Assembly (NCBI GenBank): GCA_037144255.1
Contig: JBAWXE010000014.1
Location: 1-36,656, forward strand
Length of the DNA: 36,656 nucleotides
Origin: JBAWXE01 sp037144255
GTDB lineage: Bacteria; Bacteroidota; Bacteroidia; Chitinophagales; Chitinophagaceae
Direction of reading: 5' to 3'
Every line of letters starts with the position of its first letter. Positions within the stretch are counted from its first letter, which is position 1. Made by a program: the position numbers and the translations under genes. Below the pieces are notes generated by a model, which made no database searches, was not told where the DNA came from, and worked only from the letters and a program-made list of their open reading frames with translations. Positions 32,939 to 36,656 of the stretch are shown here, one piece after another.

Positions 32939-33053
32939 ACGTTTGTAAAAAGTGCCTCTTTTTGCAAACGTTAGTATTGTCATTTGTAAAAAGTGCCTGT
33001 TTTTACAAACGTTCATAGTTTCATTTGTAAAAAGCACCCATATTTACAAACGT
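32939..33053 (+). repeat. Three hairpin repeats on an exact 41-base period
   Basis: TTTGTAAA begins at 32942, 32983 and 33024, exactly 41 bases apart. Each unit is itself an inverted repeat: unit 1 has ACGTTTGTAAAAAG (32939-32952) pairing with CTTTTTGCAAACGT (32958-32971) with one T-G wobble; unit 2 has TTTGTAAAAA / TTTTTACAAA; unit 3 has TTTGTAAA / TTTACAAA. Loops include TGCCT in units 1 and 2. The array starts right at the end of the fic gene. It could be a set of operators, structured RNA hairpins or a recombination/mobility site. Confidence 0.8.
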
Positions 33054-33095
33054 CTGATATGTTTACATAAGCGAATTGATATAAATGATAAGGAA

Positions 33096-33144
33096 AGTAA
33101 ACTATGATTTTCCTTAGTTTACTTTCGAGCCTAAAAGTAAACTA
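33096..33144. repeat. Alternating AGTAAACTA / TAGTTTACT repeats
   Basis: AGTAAACTA at 33096-33104, its inverse TAGTTTACT at 33115-33123, AGTAAACTA again at 33136-33144, and a partial inverse AGTTTACC at 33163-33170. The first two form a hairpin (AAAGTAAACTA ... TAGTTTACTTT). This is a different repeat family from the 41-base array immediately upstream. Confidence 0.6.
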
Positions 33145-33160
33145 ACGGTATTTTGCATTT

Positions 33161-33424
33161 TCAGTTTACCTTAAATCTGTCAAGACAATAATCAATAATT
33201 TTTTTGCGCCTATCATCTACATTCTGCTTATTATAATCTCCTTTTTGGATTTCCCCAGCAAGATTTCTCGTTTCGGAAATAGTAGAAAGAAGATACCCAC
33301 TAACTTTATTAATTGGGGGGAGATTGCTTAATCCGCTATTTATGCCTTGTTCCAATAAACATAAATTGCCAAGCCTATTTTTATCATAATGATAGTCATC
33401 TGCAAACGCATAGCTAACAGGCAA
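33161..33424 (-). pseudogene. Truncated HNH/DUF1524-like C-terminal remnant
   Basis: The frame encodes DKNRLGNLCLLEQGINSGLS, then NKVSGYLLS and RRKKIIDYCLDRFKV. This resembles the end of HNH/DUF1524-type nucleases (GmrSD-like), where N-x-GNL-x-LLE and a final (L/C)DRFKV-like helix are typical. No ATG opens the frame: the first codon counted is TTG, and upstream the frame runs only about ten more codons to a stop, although an HHLLP stretch just upstream (about 33434-33439) might belong to it. The N-terminal bulk of such a protein is absent, so this is read as a remnant. Confidence 0.55.
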
Positions 33425-33573
33425 GGGTAGTAAATGATGCTGAAGAATGGGTATTTATACCCCAGCTTCAGAATTGGCACAATATCGAAAATGAGTTAGT
33501 ACTATCTGATTTTGTTATGTCCAATGAACTAATAGACCTACTAACTAACCATATTGATTTGGATTTAGAATAG
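33421..33573 (+). pseudogene. Possible C-terminal fragment of an unknown protein
   Basis: A 50-codon open stretch without a start encodes DAEEWVFIPQLQNWHNIENE and DFVMSNELIDLLTNHIDLDL before a TAG. Its amino-acid mix looks like a real protein C-terminus, but no family is recognised, and an in-frame stop lies just upstream (33415-33417). It adjoins the oppositely oriented HNH-like remnant, suggesting a breakpoint near 33410-33440. It could also be a chance frame. Confidence 0.3.
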
Positions 33574-33627
33574 GTAGGTTATGGTAATGTTATTTTTGTA
33601 TATAAAGTAGTTTAGGGATGGCTAATA

Positions 33628-33667
33628 ATATTGGTAACATTAAAATAAAATAGTTTAATACCAATAT
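33628..33667. promoter_or_regulatory. Long inverted repeat upstream of the glycine-rich protein gene
   Basis: ATATTGGTA (33628-33636) and TACCAATAT (33659-33667) are exact inverses, and ATTAAA / TTTAAT continue the stem inward with a small bulge. Together they could form a hairpin of about 14 base pairs, or act as a spaced operator with half-sites about three helical turns apart. It lies 45 bases before the 13-codon ORF. The rest of 33574-33712 is AT-rich and shows no gene. Confidence 0.55.
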
Positions 33668-33712
33668 AATCAGTAGCTTCATAAAATCTTTTAACAAATA
33701 AAACCATATCTT

Positions 33713-33754
33713 ATGAGTACATGCTGCCTTACCCCACCACCTCCGCAGGCTTGA
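33713..33754 (+). CDS. Tiny ORF upstream (13 codons, Cys/Pro-rich)
   Basis: ATG AGT ACA TGC TGC ... encodes MSTCCLTPPPPQA and stops 21 bases before the next gene. Possible roles are a leader peptide that tunes translation of the next gene (a CCxxPPPP run could stall ribosomes) or a small peptide. It may also be a chance ORF. It is noted for its position and its GC-rich, proline-rich content in an AT-rich region. Confidence 0.25.
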   Translation: MSTCCLTPPPPQA

Positions 33755-33775
33755 GGAATATTACATAACAATGCA

Positions 33776-34438
33776 ATGGATTACATATTTGAAAAATGTA
33801 GCAAAATCCCACTTGTTGATACAATATCAAATATTGATTCTGCAAACATTGTATTAAACGTACTTGCTGCAACCGAAGAATTTTATCAATTAAATTTACC
33901 CCTAATGGTTCAGCAATGTTCTTTTGTATCTCAAAAAACAGCTAATATTCTCTTCAGTCTTGGAGCGGATGTCGACAGCTATGAACATTTTGCATTTGAT
34001 AATTTGTTCTTTTCGGACGCTTCTAATCTTTTTGTTTCTGATTTACGCACAGCACTTGATAGTGATTTATCTCCTGATGCTTTCCAAGCTGCATTAAATG
34101 CAATTTATAAATCAGTAATAGCTGATGATGCTATACCTCCTCGCGAACAAGAACAATTATCTGCAATCTTGCAAATTGGAATTTCATCTTGTCAATACTG
34201 GAGTGATACTGCAAATCAAACAAAATGGTCTACATTATTTACAAATACGCCCCCTACTATTTCTTTTCGTTCAATTTGGAAAGGAGATGTAGCAGGAGCG
34301 GTTGGTGGAGCAGCATGGTCATTAGGTGTGGCTATTTTTGGAGGACCTGCTGGATGGGCTATTTTTGGAGGTAATTGTCTTGGAGGAGCCCTTTGTGCAA
34401 GTGCAATTGTTGCAGTAGCTAATTGGATTGGTGATTAA
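33776..34438 (+). CDS. Putative secreted or pore-type protein with glycine-zipper C-terminus
   Basis: A 220-aa protein of unknown family. Residues 1-165 are mixed and helical, with no signal peptide and no enzyme motif. Residues 169-218 are very Gly/Ala-rich and hydrophobic (WKGDVAGAVGGAAWSLGVAI, FGGPAGWAIFGGN, GGALCASAIVAVANWIG). This is a glycine-zipper type membrane segment with Trp at regular intervals, similar in style to class II bacteriocins and pore-forming effectors. The next gene, 11 bases downstream, encodes a 62-aa protein with two membrane helices, a build typical of immunity proteins. A toxin-immunity pair is therefore possible, but this is inference. Confidence 0.5.
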   Translation: MDYIFEKCSKIPLVDTISNIDSANIVLNVLAATEEFYQLNLPLMVQQCSFVSQKTANILFSLGADVDSYEHFAFDNLFFSDASNLFVSDLRTALDSDLSPDAFQAALNAIYKSVIADDAIPPREQEQLSAILQIGISSCQYWSDTANQTKWSTLFTNTPPTISFRSIWKGDVAGAVGGAAWSLGVAIFGGPAGWAIFGGNCLGGALCASAIVAVANWIGD

Positions 34439-34449
34439 AGTAATAACTA

Positions 34450-34638
34450 ATGAAAAAAAATTATAAAATTCTGACAACTTTTATATCGATGTTTATTATC
34501 GGTATGGTTTCTAATTGGGTAATAAGTGACACTCCAATTCACCTTAATGCAAAGCTCTTTATTGCATGCACTATTGGTGCGCTTGTAGGTACATTCGTTG
34601 CTTTAACAATTTTCAAATTAGGAGACAAAAAACCGTAA
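34450..34638 (+). CDS. Small two-helix membrane protein (candidate immunity protein)
   Basis: A 62-aa protein: basic start (MKKNYK), hydrophobic helix at about 8-26 (LTTFISMFIIGMVSNWVIS), a short polar loop, a second helix at about 36-57 (LFIACTIGALVGTFVALTIF), and a basic end (KLGDKKP). Both ends are predicted to be cytoplasmic. It starts 11 bases after the glycine-rich protein gene and is followed by a terminator, so the two form an operon. No family recognised; an immunity role is suggested by size, topology and position only. Confidence 0.55.
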   Translation: MKKNYKILTTFISMFIIGMVSNWVISDTPIHLNAKLFIACTIGALVGTFVALTIFKLGDKKP

Positions 34639-34662
34639 TAATATTTTTATATATAAGATAGT

Positions 34663-34698
34663 ACAAAAGGGCTGACATTTTTTGTTAGCCCTTTTTGT
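34663..34698 (+). terminator. Rho-independent terminator after the two-gene unit
   Basis: ACAAAAGGGCTGACA (34663-34677) pairs with TGTTAGCCCTTTTTGT (34683-34698) around a T5 loop, with one G-T wobble and one extra T. The right arm contains the T run. It ends the glycine-rich/two-helix operon; the TTG at 34682 that could extend the next gene lies inside it. Confidence 0.85.
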
Positions 34699-34726
34699 TT
34701 ATACGTTTTTTAAAGATTTTACACTA

Positions 34727-35818
34727 ATGAATGATGAATTGTATTCTTATGAAGGGTTATTAGTTTTGATAGATTGTTTAAACCAGATGATTGATGTTTC
34801 GGGTAACAGGCAGCTTATGATTAATACTTCTAAAGAAACAGTAGTTGAGGCATATGAGGTAGCTAAAAACTTTTTGCCTGTAGAGATTATCAATTCACAG
34901 TTAAAGATTACAAATCAGAAGCTATTTAGACTTAAAGTATCAGGGAAATGTACACGTTCAAGTTCAAAATATTGTTTGAAGCTATGCCCGACACAATTAA
35001 GTATTTCTGAACAGCTTTTGATTAGAAATTACTTATCGGACAGTAAATATGAAAATTTACCACTAAATCATATTTGGGCTGAAGCACACCGCAACGGGTT
35101 ACATATTTCTATAAACACATTTTATAAGTATGTGCGACATATAAGAGGAAAAAAGCAGGTTGTTGAAGTAAAGGGAAAGAAACATACGACTGTAGAGGCT
35201 GAAAAACCATTCCAAATTCTACATATGGACAGTACAACATTTAGATGTATGAATGGGGAGCGGGTTTATGTACACTTTGTTATGGATAATTATTCAAGAA
35301 CCGTTTTAGGTGCAGTCCCATCTTATTCAAGCAAATCTATCGTTGTAGCAAAAAACCTAATGGATGTAATTATAAAGTATAAGCTACGAAATAAACCATT
35401 TGAGTTGTATTGTGATGATGGGCCTGAAAATCATGGATATGTAAATGAGTTACTTAAAGACAAAAAAATAAAAATAACCAAAATAGTAGCTAACTATAAA
35501 ACCTCAACGAGTAACAACATGATTGAGGCATGGAATAAGAAATTTAAGTGGATAATATTAAAAAAGTTCAAAATTAACTCATTGGAACACCTTGAAGTAC
35601 AATTACCTAAAATGATGGATTATTTCAATAATTTAAAACTACCTGTTTTAGGCACTCTTTCCCCTAATGAAGCTATTGCAGGTATGAAGTATGATGATTT
35701 TGATATTAAAACTAAAATGGCAGCAGCTAAGAAAACAAGGTTAGGTCAAAATCGATTGCTGATTTGCAATATCAAAGCAATATCACAAAAATTAAATCAT
35801 AACTGTGAATTGAATTAG
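34727..35818 (+). CDS. DDE integrase/transposase (rve type)
   Basis: A 363-aa protein with an N-terminal region of about 150 residues holding probable helix-turn-helix DNA-binding parts (ISEQLLIRNYL, ISINTFYKYVRHI) and a retroviral-integrase-type catalytic core. Acidic residues: D168 (ILHMDSTTF), D231 (YCDDGPENHG) and E267 (NNMIEAWNKK), with exactly 35 residues between the last two (DD35E). LGTLSPNEAIAG near the C-terminus is typical of IS3/IS481-like transposases. ATG 34727 is used because the upstream TTG lies in a terminator. No terminal inverted repeats or target duplication could be found, so it may be a resident gene of the island rather than a separate IS. Confidence 0.88.
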   Translation: MNDELYSYEGLLVLIDCLNQMIDVSGNRQLMINTSKETVVEAYEVAKNFLPVEIINSQLKITNQKLFRLKVSGKCTRSSSKYCLKLCPTQLSISEQLLIRNYLSDSKYENLPLNHIWAEAHRNGLHISINTFYKYVRHIRGKKQVVEVKGKKHTTVEAEKPFQILHMDSTTFRCMNGERVYVHFVMDNYSRTVLGAVPSYSSKSIVVAKNLMDVIIKYKLRNKPFELYCDDGPENHGYVNELLKDKKIKITKIVANYKTSTSNNMIEAWNKKFKWIILKKFKINSLEHLEVQLPKMMDYFNNLKLPVLGTLSPNEAIAGMKYDDFDIKTKMAAAKKTRLGQNRLLICNIKAISQKLNHNCELN

Positions 35819-35875
35819 TAGAATTAGAGTAGTAGATTTAACAATATGTGAGTATGGTATAGGGTAATTGTATGG

Positions 35876-35883
35876 TAAATTTG
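35876..35883 (+). promoter_or_regulatory. Possible -7 element for the CoiA-like gene
   Basis: TAAATTTG, an exact match to TAnnTTTG, 22 bases before the ATG at 35906. No TTG at the right distance upstream. Confidence 0.35.
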
Positions 35884-35905
35884 TACTTCCTAAGAAATGT
35901 AACCT

Positions 35906-36655
35906 ATGAAACCCAATAATGATACCCCTATTGCTTTGAATGAAGTAATGAAGTTTGCTAAAGATAAAGCCACAGATAATATAGTACATGTTGAGGAAGT
36001 TGTAAGAGGTAAAAAGTGTAACTGTGTTTGCTTAAAATGTAATGAAAATCTTATTGCAAAGAAAGGACAGATATATACTCATTTTTTCGCTCACGAATCA
36101 AATTCGGATTGTCAAGGTAGCCAAGAAACTGATTTGCATAAATATGCTAAACAGGTCATAGTAGATAATACACAAATAACAATACCCCAGCATGGCATAA
36201 TCACTTATTCAAATCCAATTGCAGAAAAGAAGTTAGATGAAAACAACCTGAAGCCTGATGTAATAGCTGATTATCTCACACAAGAGTTATTGTTTGAAGT
36301 ACTTGTTACAAGCCCAGTAAGCGATAAGAAAGAGAAAGATTATCAGGAAAATGAGCGAAAGAGTATAGAAATTGATTTACGCAAGATTGATGTATCAACT
36401 CCCGAAACTATAAAAGAAGCAATACTAAATGACCCTTTGAACAAAAGGATAATCTTTTGGACACCGTTACTAAAGGAAGATGTGAAAGAGGATAATAGTA
36501 TTCTATGGGCGGTAGGTTTGTTTATTGTTGGATTAATTACTTTTGGAGGGGGGAGGGTTGAGGTTACAAACCCGCGCCAGTGTTGTGAGAAAGCTGTATG
36601 CAAGTGCTCAGGAGCTATCTCTCCCGAATCGAATGACGACATTGATTGTACATAA
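35906..36655 (+). CDS. CoiA-like nuclease with zinc finger and a membrane segment
   Basis: A 249-aa protein. The N-terminal zinc finger has Cys38, Cys40, Cys42 and Cys45 (KCNCVCLKCNENLIAKKG), then H59 and H63 (THFFAHE) and C69, as in CoiA-like competence proteins. The helix ETDLHKYAKQVI follows. A restriction-endonuclease-like core is suggested by PD at 117-118 (LKPDVIADY) and E131 (LLFEVLVTS), although the usual second catalytic Lys/Gln (ExK/ExQ) is not in place, so activity is uncertain. Residues about 198-216 are a hydrophobic helix (LWAVGLFIVGLITFGG), unusual for this family, and the tail is Cys-rich (CCEKAVCKC). The stop TAA at 36653-36655 is the last complete feature in the window. Confidence 0.7.
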   Translation: MKPNNDTPIALNEVMKFAKDKATDNIVHVEEVVRGKKCNCVCLKCNENLIAKKGQIYTHFFAHESNSDCQGSQETDLHKYAKQVIVDNTQITIPQHGIITYSNPIAEKKLDENNLKPDVIADYLTQELLFEVLVTSPVSDKKEKDYQENERKSIEIDLRKIDVSTPETIKEAILNDPLNKRIIFWTPLLKEDVKEDNSILWAVGLFIVGLITFGGGRVEVTNPRQCCEKAVCKCSGAISPESNDDIDCT

Positions 36656-36656
36656 C

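Noticed and set aside
30061..33104. GGAAAGTAA shared by the mnmE 3' end and 33092-33100 as an att direct repeat
   Set aside because: Only nine bases match in AT-rich DNA, and the second copy lies inside the island, not at its border.
34682..34726. Longer transposase start at TTG
   Set aside because: It lies inside the right arm of the upstream terminator.
34640..35905. Terminal inverted repeats of an insertion sequence around the DD35E gene
   Set aside because: Comparing the two flanks by eye gave no convincing match.

Overview
The window looks like a chromosomal segment of a Bacteroidota bacterium, probably in or near the Chitinophagales. Several signals agree: promoters of the type TTG-N17..20-TAnnTTTG (ahead of clpX, mnmE, a rhodanese gene and two outer-membrane protein genes), few strong Shine-Dalgarno sequences, a type IX secretion C-terminal signal on a large NHL/Ig-like adhesin, a BatB/BatC pair, and a fused B12-dependent acyl-CoA mutase (IcmF). 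No rRNA, tRNA or CRISPR array was seen.

Layout. (1) 50-1721: three AT-rich minus-strand genes of unknown role (a PD-(D/E)xK nuclease-like protein, a small Cys-rich protein, a membrane-anchored protein), possibly a defence or conflict cassette. (2) 1753-9384: housekeeping genes: an EamA exporter, a MurG-like glycosyltransferase, a tiny lipoprotein, priA, clpX, a shrunken methyltransferase-like gene and folA. (3) 9431-13462: thyA (upstream of folA), a GT2 glycosyltransferase, a gamma-carbonic anhydrase-like protein, and two tandem paralogous beta-barrel proteins with charged tails. (4) 13682-19015: IcmF, then batB-batC. (5) 19328-22573: an RluE-like pseudouridine synthase, adk-obgE (overlapping TAGTG junction), a YceI lipoprotein and a rhodanese. 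(6) 22574-23503: a repeat-rich spacer, then a frameshifted DUF4160 gene overlapping a DUF2442 gene. (7) 23537-30075: the T9SS adhesin, a minus-strand operon dtd-tadA-Rieske-ldcA, and mnmE.

(8) From about 30150 to the right end lies a mobile or accessory island inserted downstream of mnmE. It opens with four TTGTACCT direct repeats, then a zinc-finger/HTH excisionase-like gene, a tyrosine integrase and a class II Fic AMPylator. Next come three hairpin repeats on an exact 41-bp period, a truncated HNH-type remnant, and a large inverted repeat. These are followed by a two-gene unit encoding a 220-aa protein with a glycine-zipper-like C-terminus and a 62-aa two-helix membrane protein, then a DD35E integrase/transposase and a CoiA-like nuclease with a membrane segment. 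The right border is outside the window.

The best candidates for something undescribed are the glycine-rich protein plus small membrane protein (33628-34638), the 41-bp hairpin array (32939-33053), the left-edge three-gene cassette, and the TTACCGA array between two related palindromic repeats (22694-22865).
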